From the NCBI GenBank assembly GCA_030615605.1, contig JAUWYY010000015.1, forward strand, positions 1 to 58,414: a stretch of 58,414 nucleotides of DNA, given 5' to 3'. The notes beneath the pieces are model-generated. The model saw nothing but the letters and a program-made list of their open reading frames with translations, had not been told where the DNA came from and did no database searches. Position 1 is the first letter of the stretch. Every line of letters begins with the position of its first letter. Below, piece by piece: positions 45,496-54,853 of the stretch. This DNA is from a bacterium (GTDB lineage Bacteria; Armatimonadota; Zipacnadia; Zipacnadales; Zipacnadaceae). The position numbers were made by a program, and so were the translations under genes.

Positions 45496-47895
45496 ATGCC
45501 GCGACTGCCTGGTCTATATCTGAAGCTGTTGCGGGACCTGCGAGGCAATCGTTCGCAGGTGGCAGCCCTGTTGGTAGCGATAGTGCTGGGCATTGGCCTG
45601 TTCCAGACCACCTACATGGCCGTTCAGAACCTCGATGCGAACTACTCGTTGTTCTACGACAATCTCCACTTCGCTGATTTCACCGTTCGCATAAACCCGG
45701 CACGCGACGATCTTGTCCACTGGGTCAAAGGTATACCCGGCGTCAGTGAGGTGGCCGGGCGGATCGTCAAAGAGATGAAAATCGAGCAGCCTCATGCTGA
45801 GATTCCCTCGGTAGTAGGACGGATAATATCGCTACCAAGTGAACAGCGCAGTGCTATCAATGACGTCCGCGTCACCAGTGGCCGCTACTTCACTGGTGCT
45901 GGCCGTCGCGAGGTCCTCGTCGAGGGCAACTTCGCGCGGTTCCACGATTACCAGCCCGGCGATACCATCTTCGTAGAGACCAGTGGCCGGCGAGTGCCGT
46001 TTCGTGTCACCGGTATCGTAACCAGTCCCGAATATCTCTATCCCATCCAGAGCAAAGAGTACCTCTTCCCCACTCCCGGCACCTTCGGTGTATTGTTTAT
46101 GCCGCGAAGGCAGGTAGAGCACCTCTTTGATATGAGCGGGATGATCAATGAGATCTGTGTGCTGACCAAACCCGGCCAGCGTCCGCGGGTAATGGCAATA
46201 GTCCAGAGCATGATGGAGCGCTATGGCAGCCACGAGCCGATCACCCGCGAAGAGCAGCCCAGCAACAAACTGCTGACCCTGGATATGGAAGGCCTGCGCG
46301 GGACAGCAGTGGTCTTTCCCATATTTTTATTGACGGCGGCAGCGCTGGTTGTCTACTCGGTGCTATCGCGGATGGTGCGCTTGCAGCGCACTCAGATTGG
46401 CTTCCTGCGGGCCTCCGGACTGAGTCGGGTAGGCGTGGCCTGGCACTACTGTCTATACGCCCTGGTGCTGGGCACGGTAGGCGGCGTGATCGGAACCATT
46501 GCCGGACAGCTACTCAGCGGGCCATTTACTGCTCTGTATCTGGGCGTTCTCCACCTGCCCTTCCGAGTGTATGCCCCGGGACTGGGGGTGGCGGCAATAG
46601 CCATGAGCATCGCCGTAGGCACCTCTTTGCTATCGGCGCTGGTGCCAGCGCTGGGTGCTGCCCGTCTAACCCCGGCCGAAGCTATGCGGCCCGCGCCACA
46701 GCATACCGGGATGAGGCTGACGGCGCTGCTGGCACGGATGGCCTGGCGCATGGGGTTCGCGACAAAGCTGGCTGTACGCAATTTGCTGCGTCAGGGCTAC
46801 CGGCTGCTTTTCACCATCATCGGCATCGCCCTGGGGGTGGCGCTGGTCATCGTTTCGGTGGCCAGTCTCGATATGACCGAGTACACCATCGAGTATTACT
46901 TCCGGTCCGTGCGGCACTACGATGCCGCAATCGGGTTCACCGGGCCGGTCAGCGACGTTTTAGTTGGCCAGATTCGCCAGTGGCCGGAAGTAGTATGGTC
47001 GGAAGGGACATTAGGAATACCAGTGACATTGAGCCACGGAAACAATATTCTGGACACGGTGCTCAGCGGCATACCGAACCACAGCCGCGTCTACCAGCTT
47101 CAGGACCAGACCGGCCAGGTCATCGAAGTGCGCCAGCCGGGCATATACCCGACCCGGGGAGCAGCCCGGCGGCTTGGGGTGAGCAAAGGCCAGACAGTGC
47201 GCCTCGATTATGCCCTTAACTCCCGCGATCTGAACATCACAGTTAGGGCACCCGTGGTAGCAGTGGTGGAACAGGCTTTTGGCATGGGGGTCTACGCGCC
47301 CGTAGACTATCTGTACGAAGTGTTCGGTTCGCGGCTGAAGATCCCCCCGGGGACCATCAACGGCGTGCTGGTAGATACCAAACCACAGATGCAAAGCGCC
47401 CTGAAGCGGCGCGCCTTTGACCTGCCCCAGACCGCCTCCGTGGAATTGATTGCCGATGTGCGCGGCCAACTGGACCGCCAGATGGCCGCAGCCGACATCT
47501 TCACGGGCGTGATGGTGCTGTTCGGGATGACGCTAATGCTGGCAGTGGTCTACAATACAGTCTCAATGAACCTGCTCGAGCGGCGGCGGGAGTTGGCTGC
47601 TCTACGCTCGCTGGGGCTGTCTGTCCGCGAGATGATTACTATCGTTACTCTAGAGAATCTGCTGGCCGCCGCACTGGGACTGATGATCGGACTGCCCATA
47701 GGTTGGTTCTTTTCACTGTTGGTGGCGCGAGCCTTCGAGACCGATCAGTACACAATAATGCTGCATATCAGCTGGACGACGTACCTGATTGCTATTCTGG
47801 CTGTCGCGGCCACTGCTATCATCTCACAGATACCGGGGCTGTACAGTCTATCGCGGATGGATCTGGCCCAGGCCGTCAAGATGACCGAGAGCTAG
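45496..47895 (+). CDS. FtsX-family ABC permease (two FtsX domains in one chain)
   Basis: A 799-residue inner-membrane protein. A first helix (about 14-34) is followed by a large periplasmic domain, three helices (about 275-395), a linker helix region, a helix near 437-458 (LFTIIGIALGVALVIVSV), a second periplasmic domain (about 460-665) and a final three helices (about 675-785). The linker has RLTPAEAMRP and the second core NLLERRRELAALRSLGLSVREM, FtsX hallmarks. Both halves lie in one chain, unlike MacB with four helices. The operon may export lipoproteins or another molecule; substrate unknown. Confidence 0.9.
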   Translation: MPRLPGLYLKLLRDLRGNRSQVAALLVAIVLGIGLFQTTYMAVQNLDANYSLFYDNLHFADFTVRINPARDDLVHWVKGIPGVSEVAGRIVKEMKIEQPHAEIPSVVGRIISLPSEQRSAINDVRVTSGRYFTGAGRREVLVEGNFARFHDYQPGDTIFVETSGRRVPFRVTGIVTSPEYLYPIQSKEYLFPTPGTFGVLFMPRRQVEHLFDMSGMINEICVLTKPGQRPRVMAIVQSMMERYGSHEPITREEQPSNKLLTLDMEGLRGTAVVFPIFLLTAAALVVYSVLSRMVRLQRTQIGFLRASGLSRVGVAWHYCLYALVLGTVGGVIGTIAGQLLSGPFTALYLGVLHLPFRVYAPGLGVAAIAMSIAVGTSLLSALVPALGAARLTPAEAMRPAPQHTGMRLTALLARMAWRMGFATKLAVRNLLRQGYRLLFTIIGIALGVALVIVSVASLDMTEYTIEYYFRSVRHYDAAIGFTGPVSDVLVGQIRQWPEVVWSEGTLGIPVTLSHGNNILDTVLSGIPNHSRVYQLQDQTGQVIEVRQPGIYPTRGAARRLGVSKGQTVRLDYALNSRDLNITVRAPVVAVVEQAFGMGVYAPVDYLYEVFGSRLKIPPGTINGVLVDTKPQMQSALKRRAFDLPQTASVELIADVRGQLDRQMAAADIFTGVMVLFGMTLMLAVVYNTVSMNLLERRRELAALRSLGLSVREMITIVTLENLLAAALGLMIGLPIGWFFSLLVARAFETDQYTIMLHISWTTYLIAILAVAATAIISQIPGLYSLSRMDLAQAVKMTES

Positions 47896-48000
47896 CCGCC
47901 AGCTCAGGCAGAAAACGCTTGGTATTAAACAGAGTGGGGGCACATTGTCTAATTTCACAGAAGAGGAACACACAATGGTCAGATGAATGGTGTTGCCGAT

Positions 48001-48120
48001 TATTTCTATGGCCAGATCAATGGCACAGGCAATAATCGGCAGGCCCAGAAAATCCTGGTGCTCGCCAAACAGACAGATACGTCCCGGAGCGGTAACTCTT
48101 ATATGTTCGGGGCCGGGCAC
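48001..48120 (-). pseudogene. N-terminal remnant of a GHMP kinase
   Basis: The minus-strand frame from GTG 48120 encodes 40 residues with IRVTAPGRICLFGEHQDFLG and PIIACAIDLAIEI, the start of a galactokinase/mevalonate-type GHMP kinase. At 48000 the text turns non-family. The whole rest of the gene (normally 300 or more residues) is absent, and the efflux permease ends just beyond. The 47896-48302 gap otherwise holds no gene except the glnA leader. Confidence 0.72.
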
Positions 48121-48302
48121 TCCTCAGTCCTCACGTTGGGAGCCAATCAACACCTTGCACTCAGCCAACAATTAGTCTATTATTGAGTTTGTACCTCTCA
48201 GCCGTCAAGGTAACGACCCCAATAATCAGAATCGGGGCTGGCGGAGAACGGTTCACCTCATCGATCAGCAATTAGTGAACACCTGCTATCTGGAGGAGTG
48301 CA

Positions 48303-49640
48303 ATGTCAGCTTCTATGGACAAGGAAGAAGTGCTGGAACAGGCCAGAGCCAATAATGTCAAGTTCATCAAACTGTGGTTCACCGACATTCTGGGATATCT
48401 GAAGAGCTTTGCCATAACTGTTGGTGAACTGGAGCTATCCATGGCAGAGGGCCAAGGTTTTGACGGCTCTTCCATCCAGGGCTTCGCTCGCATTGATGAG
48501 AGCGATATGGTGGCGATGCCGGATCCAACAACTTTCGCGATACTGCCATGGCGACCTCAAGAAGGCGGAGCAGTGGCCCGCATGTTCTGTGATATTTTGC
48601 GGCCGGACGGGAGCCCGTATGACTGCGATCCTCGCTACGTGCTCAAACGCAATCTCGAGCGCGCCGCCAAATTGGGCTACACCTTCTACGTAGGCCCCGA
48701 GCTCGAATACTTCTATTTCGAGACCAGCGACCCCGACCCGCAGGTTCTCGACCGCGGCGGGTACTTCGATGTGACCCCGCGCGACGAAGCGGTAGACTTG
48801 CGCCGCGAGACTGTGCTTATCTTGGAGAAGATGGGCATTGCTGTCGAGTACAGTCACCACGAGGTGGCGCCCTCCCAGCACGAGATTGACCTGCGCTATA
48901 CCAACGCGCTACGGATGGCCGACGCAGCGATGACTTATCGTCTCATCGTCAAGGAAGTAGCACTGCGCCACGGCGTGTATGCCACCTTTATGCCGAAACC
49001 ACTGCTCACCGAGAACGGAAGCGGCATGCATACTCACCAGTCGCTGTTCAAGGGCGAGGATAATGCGTTCTTTGACCGCGACGACCCCATGCACCTGTCT
49101 GCTGTTGCCCGCAAGTATATTGCCGGGCTGCTCAGACATGCCCCGGAAATAACGCTGGTTACCAACCAGTGGGTCAACTCCTACAAGCGGCTGGTGCCCG
49201 GCTACGAGGCACCTGCCTACCTGTCGTGGGCGCTGCGCAATCGCTCTGATCTGATTCGGGTTCCCACCTACAAGCCGGGCAGGGCCAATGCAACACGGGT
49301 GGAGTACCGCTCCCCGGATCCGGCCTGCAATCCCTACCTGGCATTTGCAGTGATGCTGGCAGCCGGGCTTGAAGGCATCGAGAACGAATACGAGTGCCCG
49401 CTGCCCTGCGAGCGCAATGTATACGAGATGTCCTCCGAAGAGCGCGAAGCGCTGGGCATTGGCTCACTGCCACCTGATCTGTTTAGTGCCATTTCAGTAG
49501 CTGAGGAAAGTGAGCTGCTGAAGAAAACGCTGGGCGAAGAAATGCACAATAAGCTCATTGAGAATAAGAAGATTGAATGGGATCGGTATCGAGTCCAGGT
49601 CACCGACTGGGAACTGAACCAATACCTACCCGTGCTCTAA
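48303..49640 (+). CDS. glnA: Glutamine synthetase, type I
   Basis: Assimilates ammonia into glutamine in a dodecamer. The 445-residue product has FDGSSIQGFARIDESDM (about 53-69), GPELEYFYFE, EYSHHEVAPSQHEIDLRY (about 180-197), NGSGMHTHQSLF and RVPTYKPGRANATRVEYRSPD (as parts). Its length and lack of the adenylylation-site tyrosine motif point to the short GSI-alpha group of Firmicutes, Thermotoga and relatives, which is regulated by feedback rather than adenylylation. The active-site loop NRxxxxR appears as NVYEMSSEER. GGAGGAG precedes the ATG. Confidence 0.96.
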   Translation: MSASMDKEEVLEQARANNVKFIKLWFTDILGYLKSFAITVGELELSMAEGQGFDGSSIQGFARIDESDMVAMPDPTTFAILPWRPQEGGAVARMFCDILRPDGSPYDCDPRYVLKRNLERAAKLGYTFYVGPELEYFYFETSDPDPQVLDRGGYFDVTPRDEAVDLRRETVLILEKMGIAVEYSHHEVAPSQHEIDLRYTNALRMADAAMTYRLIVKEVALRHGVYATFMPKPLLTENGSGMHTHQSLFKGEDNAFFDRDDPMHLSAVARKYIAGLLRHAPEITLVTNQWVNSYKRLVPGYEAPAYLSWALRNRSDLIRVPTYKPGRANATRVEYRSPDPACNPYLAFAVMLAAGLEGIENEYECPLPCERNVYEMSSEEREALGIGSLPPDLFSAISVAEESELLKKTLGEEMHNKLIENKKIEWDRYRVQVTDWELNQYLPVL

Positions 49641-49685
49641 ACTAGTCACAAGACCGGCCCAGGACGAAAGGGAGTCAGACACCCC

Positions 49686-50798
49686 ATGAACCGCGATGCA
49701 CTCGTGAGCCTTTTCTGCGAGCTGGTGCAGATTGATAGCCTATCGAAGCATGAAGCTGCCTTCGCCAGCGTCATTGAGGACAAACTGGCCGATCTCGGCC
49801 TGGACATCACCGACGATGGCGCCGCCCTGCGCATTGTGGGAGATTGCGGCAATCTTATCTGTCGAATCCCCGCTACTGCTGACGGCTTTCCAGCGATAAT
49901 GATCAATACGCACCTTGATACAGTGGGCGACGACACCGGCATCCAGCCCGTAGTCGAAAATGACGAGATTCACAGCGCCGGCGACACTATCTTAGGAGCC
50001 GATGCCAAAGCGGGCATTGTCATCATTCTATCTGCACTGCAAGCGCTGGACGACCAAGAACTGCCTCACGGCGAGCTGGTAGTCGTCTTCACCGTGGCTG
50101 AAGAAATCGGACTGATAGGGGCGCAGCATCTTGATTATGAGATGCTCGAGCCGCTGCCGCAGATGGCGTATGTCCTCGACGGGAGCGTAACTCCTGGGCA
50201 GATGGTCACCCAGGCCCCCTATTCTGACAAGATCAGCTTTGAAGTTCGGGGCAAGGCCGCGCACGCCGGAGTCGAGCCGGAGGCGGGGATCAATGCCATC
50301 AAAATCGCCGCTCAGGCCATATCCGAGATGAAGCTGGGACGACTCGACGACGAGTCAACTGCCAACATCGGCACTATCCAGGGTGGCAGTGCAACAAACA
50401 TCGTGCCGGAAGTAACTACCTTCAAGGGTGAGGCCCGCAGTCACCAGGAGGAAAAGCTCATCCGCCAGACCCGGCATATGTGCCAAAAAGTAGAAGAAGC
50501 CGCCGCCCAGGCCGGAGCGCAAGCCAATATCACCACCGAGCGCAGCTACAACGGCTTTGCCTTAGGACTCGATGAGGAAGTAGTCAGGCGAGGCATTGCT
50601 GCTGCCGAGCAGGTAGGGCTGAAGCCGAATCTACATAAAGGTGGTGGGGGTAGCGATGCTAACATATTCAACGAACACGGCATACCCAGCGTAATCATCG
50701 CCACCGGCGCCCACAAGCCGCATACCCCCGATGAACTGCTGTGCATCCCCAGTATGCTCAAGTGCTGCGAGTGGCTGCTGGCGATAGTAACGACATAG
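49686..50798 (+). CDS. PepT-like M20 peptidase
   Basis: A 370-residue zinc aminopeptidase-like protein. Metal ligands: NTHLDTVGD (His and Asp, about 78-86), GADAKAGIV (bridging Asp, about 103), AEEIGLIGA (catalytic Glu pair, about 138), YVLDGSVTPG (Asp) and the final GAHKPHTPDE His (about 340). The dimerisation domain has GKAAHAGVEPEAGINAIK. The pattern fits M20B peptidase T-like proteins, which cleave tripeptides. It follows glnA by 45 nt and may be cotranscribed. Confidence 0.9.
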   Translation: MNRDALVSLFCELVQIDSLSKHEAAFASVIEDKLADLGLDITDDGAALRIVGDCGNLICRIPATADGFPAIMINTHLDTVGDDTGIQPVVENDEIHSAGDTILGADAKAGIVIILSALQALDDQELPHGELVVVFTVAEEIGLIGAQHLDYEMLEPLPQMAYVLDGSVTPGQMVTQAPYSDKISFEVRGKAAHAGVEPEAGINAIKIAAQAISEMKLGRLDDESTANIGTIQGGSATNIVPEVTTFKGEARSHQEEKLIRQTRHMCQKVEEAAAQAGAQANITTERSYNGFALGLDEEVVRRGIAAAEQVGLKPNLHKGGGGSDANIFNEHGIPSVIIATGAHKPHTPDELLCIPSMLKCCEWLLAIVTT

Positions 50799-50827
50799 TG
50801 GTCAGTGGCGAGTGGGTAGTGGATAGT
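50796..50827 (+). repeat. Heptamer-like TAGTGG array after the PepT-like gene
   Basis: TAGTGGTCAGTGGCGAGTGG then GTAGTGGATAGT: imperfect 7-nt units overlapping the stop codon, as at 26001-26030. The rest of 50828-50993 holds no gene. Confidence 0.65.
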
Positions 50828-50993
50828 TTGCCCACAAACGGCATAGTGCGAAGTCTCATTGGGTGGGAACGGTATCTCGCCCGTGGCCACGCCGAGGTGC
50901 CCCACTCATTGGGCTCGGTGGTGTGGTCCGCAACTGAACGGATACCAGTGAATGTGGAAACTTGAGGGTCAATAGTACCTTAGGCGAAGTTGC

Positions 50994-52067
50994 TCAGGCT
51001 TCTTCGGTCTGGGTCAGTCGTTTGCTAAGCATGTATGCTACACGTTGGCGCAGCTTTTGCCGTAAGCGATCCAGATTCGTCCCGTGAATTATGAAAGGAT
51101 AGTCCTTTAGGTCAAATGGGATGTTCTGTTCATCATCGATACAGAAGATTACATCCTTGTTGGTGCCAAGGGCGTAGCCAACCTCGAAGAACGCGTTCTC
51201 GCTAAACCCAGACAGCTCTGCAACTACGAAAGTGCACGTCTTGATACGCCCAAGGATCTCATCGGTGATTCTTCCGTCGAATTCGTAGCGATCAGTACGC
51301 AGGGGGTCGATGTTCAGTTCCTCCAGAACAGGCTTGATGCACTGGTCGTAGTAATTATCCAAGTCGTAACCGGATTTCGACTTCCTGCCGAACCCCATTA
51401 TCACAAACGCCTCGACCCACTCGAAATCGCAATCATCCAGTTGACATGTGTAGAATAGCCGTCTTTCCAGGTTCTCGACACCGATGAATACCCCACGAAC
51501 AAGACGGGCGCCATCGAAACTGACTCGGTCAAATACCGCTCCCGAAAAGTCGAGAGACTTTGCCTTGATACAGTCAAAGGAGACCTTGCTCAACTCGCCT
51601 CGGATTCGCAAGTTTTGAAGAAATGCCTTCGAGAAGTCTGTGTCATTCACTCGAACTTCCGTGCACTCGCCAGTTATATACCTTAGCCCCTCATTGAAAT
51701 TGCAGCTATCAAGCATACAGCCCAAGAAATCTACGCGCTGAAAGTTCGTCGGCTTGGCGAACATGCACTCCCGGAAGTGACATCGGTGAAACGTGGCAGC
51801 CAAGCTCGTCAGTTCAGAGAAGGTGCAATTCAGAAACTCGCAATCTTCGAATTGAGTTCTCTGAAAGGACATCTTCACAAGATCGCAATCCTCGAAAGAA
51901 CATCCATTGAAGCGGGACGACTTCACGTAGGAGCCACGTAGATACACCCTGCGGAAGTGGATTCCCTCGTACAGATGTCTATTGATGTCCCCCCCATCAA
52001 AATGACCGTCCGGGATTTCCGTGACGCTGCTAAAGGTCTTGTCGTATTCCATCGGCAAGTTGTCCAT
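50994..52067 (-). CDS. Pentapeptide-repeat protein with C-terminal TIR/deoxyribosyltransferase-like domain
   Basis: A 357-residue cytoplasmic protein with AGGAAG before its ATG. About residues 25-205 are pentapeptide-like repeats (units such as RFNGC, SFEDC, DLVKM, SFQRT, QFEDC, EFLNC), expected to form a four-sided beta helix. About residues 218-345 match the small alpha/beta domain of TIR-like and nucleoside 2-deoxyribosyltransferase-like proteins: AFVIMGFG, a helix YDQCIKPVLEELNI, RYEFDGRITDEILGRIKTC, FVVAELSG and ENAFFEVGYALGTNKDVIF. The Glu in FFEVGYA aligns with the catalytic Glu of these families. Such domains hydrolyse or bind nucleotides in many prokaryotic defence systems. The gene looks more A/T-rich than its neighbours. 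Confidence 0.85.
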   Translation of the reverse strand: MDNLPMEYDKTFSSVTEIPDGHFDGGDINRHLYEGIHFRRVYLRGSYVKSSRFNGCSFEDCDLVKMSFQRTQFEDCEFLNCTFSELTSLAATFHRCHFRECMFAKPTNFQRVDFLGCMLDSCNFNEGLRYITGECTEVRVNDTDFSKAFLQNLRIRGELSKVSFDCIKAKSLDFSGAVFDRVSFDGARLVRGVFIGVENLERRLFYTCQLDDCDFEWVEAFVIMGFGRKSKSGYDLDNYYDQCIKPVLEELNIDPLRTDRYEFDGRITDEILGRIKTCTFVVAELSGFSENAFFEVGYALGTNKDVIFCIDDEQNIPFDLKDYPFIIHGTNLDRLRQKLRQRVAYMLSKRLTQTEEA

Positions 52068-52316
52068 GGCTTCCTCCGAAATACATCTGCGATTCAGGAC
52101 GTGCCCAGCTACTTGCTACAACGCTTGGCATTCCACCACTGTTCGTCTCACGAGATCACTGCATTGAGCCGAAAGGGGGGCCGGCCAGGACCCGCTATCG
52201 GGTACCGATTCCGTTCCTGTCACCCATTCGCCACGTTCGTCAGTCGGACCTTCGCGTGCCGTTGAGCTGCTTCTGTGCTGTCGTTGGACTGCCATTGGGC
52301 TACTGTTGAGCTGCCG
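52068..52316. other. Gene-free gap upstream of the pentapeptide gene
   Basis: Between the pentapeptide gene start and the GspE/PilB stop, both minus strand. It holds short imperfect repeats near 52260-52316 (TGTTGAGCTGC, TGCTGTCGTTGGACTGCC) and no recognisable gene. It should contain the promoter of the pentapeptide gene, which I cannot place. Confidence 0.5.
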
Positions 52317-54116
52317 TCACATTAGCTCCGGGGCGAACATAACGTTGATGACCTCCTGGGCGGAGGTACTGCCCTGGTGGACCTTGGTCAGTGCATCGTA
52401 GCGCAGGGTCTTCATCCCGCTCTTGACGGCAATGCGCCGCAGGGCGGAGGCATCTTCCCCGCGGCCCAGCGCACCGCGTAGCTCATCGTTCATCTTCATC
52501 AGCTCATAGACCGCCACCCGTCCGGAGTAGCCGGTATTGCGGCAGTGCCGGCAGCCCCGACCGACGTGGAAGCGGATCTTTTCAGCCTGCTCCTCGCTCA
52601 GGTTCAACCGCTCCAGCTCCTGAGAGCTGGGCTGATACTGTTCGCGACAATGCGAGCAGATGCGCCTAATCAGCCGTTGGGCCAGCACGCCGAGGATTGA
52701 TGAGCCGATGATATACGGCGCGATGCCAATGTCCACCAGGCGAGCGACCGCGCTGGGCGCGTCGTTGGTGTGGAGAGTGCTGAGCACCAGGTGACCAGTC
52801 AGCGACGCCCGGAAGGCCATCTGGGCCGTCTCCAGGTCGCGAATCTCGCCAACCAGGATCACATCAGGGTCCTGGCGAAGAATGTGCCGCAGAAACTCGG
52901 CGAAATCCAGGTCAATAGCGGGGTGGACCTGGGTCTGGTTTAGGCCCTCCACCTCATACTCGATGGGATCTTCGATCGTGGATATATTGATGCGGTCCTC
53001 GTTGATCGTATGCAGCGCGGCGTACAGGGTGGTGCTCTTGCCGCTACCGGTGGGACCAGTTACCAGAATCATCCCCTGGGGACGGGTGACCAGTTCCTCG
53101 AATTCCTTCTGCATCTGGGGCAGAAACCCTAGCTCGCCCAGCGACACAAAGACGCGGCTCTTGTCCAACAGGCGCAGGACTGCCTTCTCGCCCCAATAGG
53201 TGGGCAGAGTGGAGACGCGTAGATCAAGGGGGCGGTTGTCAACCATCGTGTCAAACCGCCCGCCCTGCGGGAAGCGAGTCTCGGCGATATCCTCGTTAGC
53301 CAGCAGCTTAATGCGCGACAGCACTGCTTGCTGCATATCCTTGGGTAGCCTGGTGATGGTAGATAGTTGCCCATCAACGCGATAGCGAACCTGCACGTGG
53401 TCGGCGCGCGGCTCGATATGGATATCAGAGGCCTGCATGCGCGCGGCGTCCTGAATGATAGTCTCCACGATGCGCACCACCGGCGCATCATCGAGCATCC
53501 GAATCAGATCAATATCAATACCGCTTACCGCCTCGGTGCCGCTTACTGTCGCCGAGAGGTCCTTAGCCTGTTCGCTGACCTGGATGCTGGCGCGGGCCTG
53601 GCGGGTGTAGTACTGGTCAATGGCCTCCTCAATCTGCTCGGCAGGAATCTCGACCGGCTCCACCTTCCGACCCGTCCGCGAGCGGATGGCATCAATGGCC
53701 AATACATTGGTCTCGTCGGCCATCGCCACCAGAATTCGCTCCTGACTGATCTGCAGGGGCAAGGCCGTGTACTCCTCGGCGATGACTCGCGGGATGGCGC
53801 GGATTGCCTCCATCTCAATCTCGTATGCCGACAAAGCCGCCTGGCCCGTACTTGACTTTTCTCGCAGCCCTCCTGCCTGGCTGATGGTGGGCGGTGGCGC
53901 CTGGCTTTCCTCAATCTGGAGGGGAGCGTCCTCTTCTCTGCTCTGTGCAGCCGCCGCCAGGTCCGCCGCCGAGGCATAGCCCTTCTCCAGCAGAACACTA
54001 ACCAGCCCCACCCCACTTTCTTCAGCCTCCTGCCTGACCTCCTCAAGCTGCCCCTGACTGATTACGCCGGAGTCCAGCAAGCTCTGCGCAATACTGTCAT
54101 CATTGACACCACTCAT
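52317..54116 (-). CDS. GspE/PilB-type secretion or pilus assembly ATPase
   Basis: A 599-residue hexameric ATPase of type II secretion or type IV pili. The N-terminus has two MshEN-like segments (about 1-60 and 98-160: AIRAIPRVIAEEYTALPL). The core has DIHIEP (about 232), GPTGSGKSTTLYAAL (Walker A, about 355-369), the Asp box STIEDPIEYEVEG, VILVGEIRDLETA (Walker B) and LSTLHTNDAPSAV (His box). A tetra-cysteine zinc module has CSHCREQY and GCRHCRNTGYSGR. The STN protein encoded divergently could belong to the same secretion route. No other gsp/pil genes are in the window. Confidence 0.95.
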   Translation of the reverse strand: MSGVNDDSIAQSLLDSGVISQGQLEEVRQEAEESGVGLVSVLLEKGYASAADLAAAAQSREEDAPLQIEESQAPPPTISQAGGLREKSSTGQAALSAYEIEMEAIRAIPRVIAEEYTALPLQISQERILVAMADETNVLAIDAIRSRTGRKVEPVEIPAEQIEEAIDQYYTRQARASIQVSEQAKDLSATVSGTEAVSGIDIDLIRMLDDAPVVRIVETIIQDAARMQASDIHIEPRADHVQVRYRVDGQLSTITRLPKDMQQAVLSRIKLLANEDIAETRFPQGGRFDTMVDNRPLDLRVSTLPTYWGEKAVLRLLDKSRVFVSLGELGFLPQMQKEFEELVTRPQGMILVTGPTGSGKSTTLYAALHTINEDRINISTIEDPIEYEVEGLNQTQVHPAIDLDFAEFLRHILRQDPDVILVGEIRDLETAQMAFRASLTGHLVLSTLHTNDAPSAVARLVDIGIAPYIIGSSILGVLAQRLIRRICSHCREQYQPSSQELERLNLSEEQAEKIRFHVGRGCRHCRNTGYSGRVAVYELMKMNDELRGALGRGEDASALRRIAVKSGMKTLRYDALTKVHQGSTSAQEVINVMFAPELM

Positions 54117-54292
54117 GTGAGTCGTCCTTTGCTGAAGATGATTGACCTAAGTCCCTGATGGCGGTAGCATACCAACAGGAGACGTATTGTCTTTCGCGGC
54201 GCAGGACAATCTTCCTCCTGCTTGTCAACCCAGGCCGGCCCAAAAGCGTATATCTAGTGACTAAGCACACTTCCAAGGGCGAAACTGCCAAT

Positions 54293-54853
54293 ATGCTTGC
54301 TGCCGACAGCGAACTTGTAGCACGCTGCCAGGGGGACGATATTGCTGCCTATGAAGAGCTGGTGCGCAGACATCGCGAGGCTGTTTATCGGGTGGTCTAT
54401 GCAGTGCTCGGCAACCACGACCACGCGGAGGACGTTGTGCAAGTGGCCTTCCTGCACGCGTATGAGACCATTCGCCGCTTTGACTCCCGCCGGCCGTTCG
54501 TCCCATGGCTTAAGCGCATCGGTGTTAACTGCGCCATCTCGGCACTGCGTCGGCAGGGACGCATGGCGAGGGCCACGAAGCGCGATGTCGCTCTCAGTTA
54601 CGAAGTGAACCCTGAAGAATCCGCCATTGCCAGTGATCTGCAGGCGGCCGTGAGTGAGGCTGTGAGCAAGCTGCCTGCCAAACAGCGAACCGCGATAATG
54701 CTGTTCTCGCTCGCAGAGATGGATGTGGCGGAGACTGCCGTAGTCATGGGCTGCACGGTGGGGACAGTGAAGACGCACCTGTACCGCGCGCGGCAGAAGC
54801 TCAGGGCACTACTATCTGATTATCTGGAGGAGGATCAGACCAATGAACTGTAA
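54293..54853 (+). CDS. ECF RNA polymerase sigma factor
   Basis: A 186-residue extracytoplasmic-function sigma factor. Region 2 is AAYEELVRRHREAVYRVVYAVLGNHDHAEDVVQVAFLHAYETI (as separate motifs; key DHAEDVVQ, about 40-47). Region 4 is LPAKQRTAIMLFSLAEMDVAETAVVMGCTVGTVKTHLYRARQKL (key GTVKTHLYRARQKL, about 160-173). I start at MLAADSEL (54293); the open frame upstream looks like leader sequence. It overlaps the anti-sigma gene by 11 nt. It is divergent from the GspE/PilB ATPase across 176 nt. Confidence 0.92.
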   Translation: MLAADSELVARCQGDDIAAYEELVRRHREAVYRVVYAVLGNHDHAEDVVQVAFLHAYETIRRFDSRRPFVPWLKRIGVNCAISALRRQGRMARATKRDVALSYEVNPEESAIASDLQAAVSEAVSKLPAKQRTAIMLFSLAEMDVAETAVVMGCTVGTVKTHLYRARQKLRALLSDYLEEDQTNEL

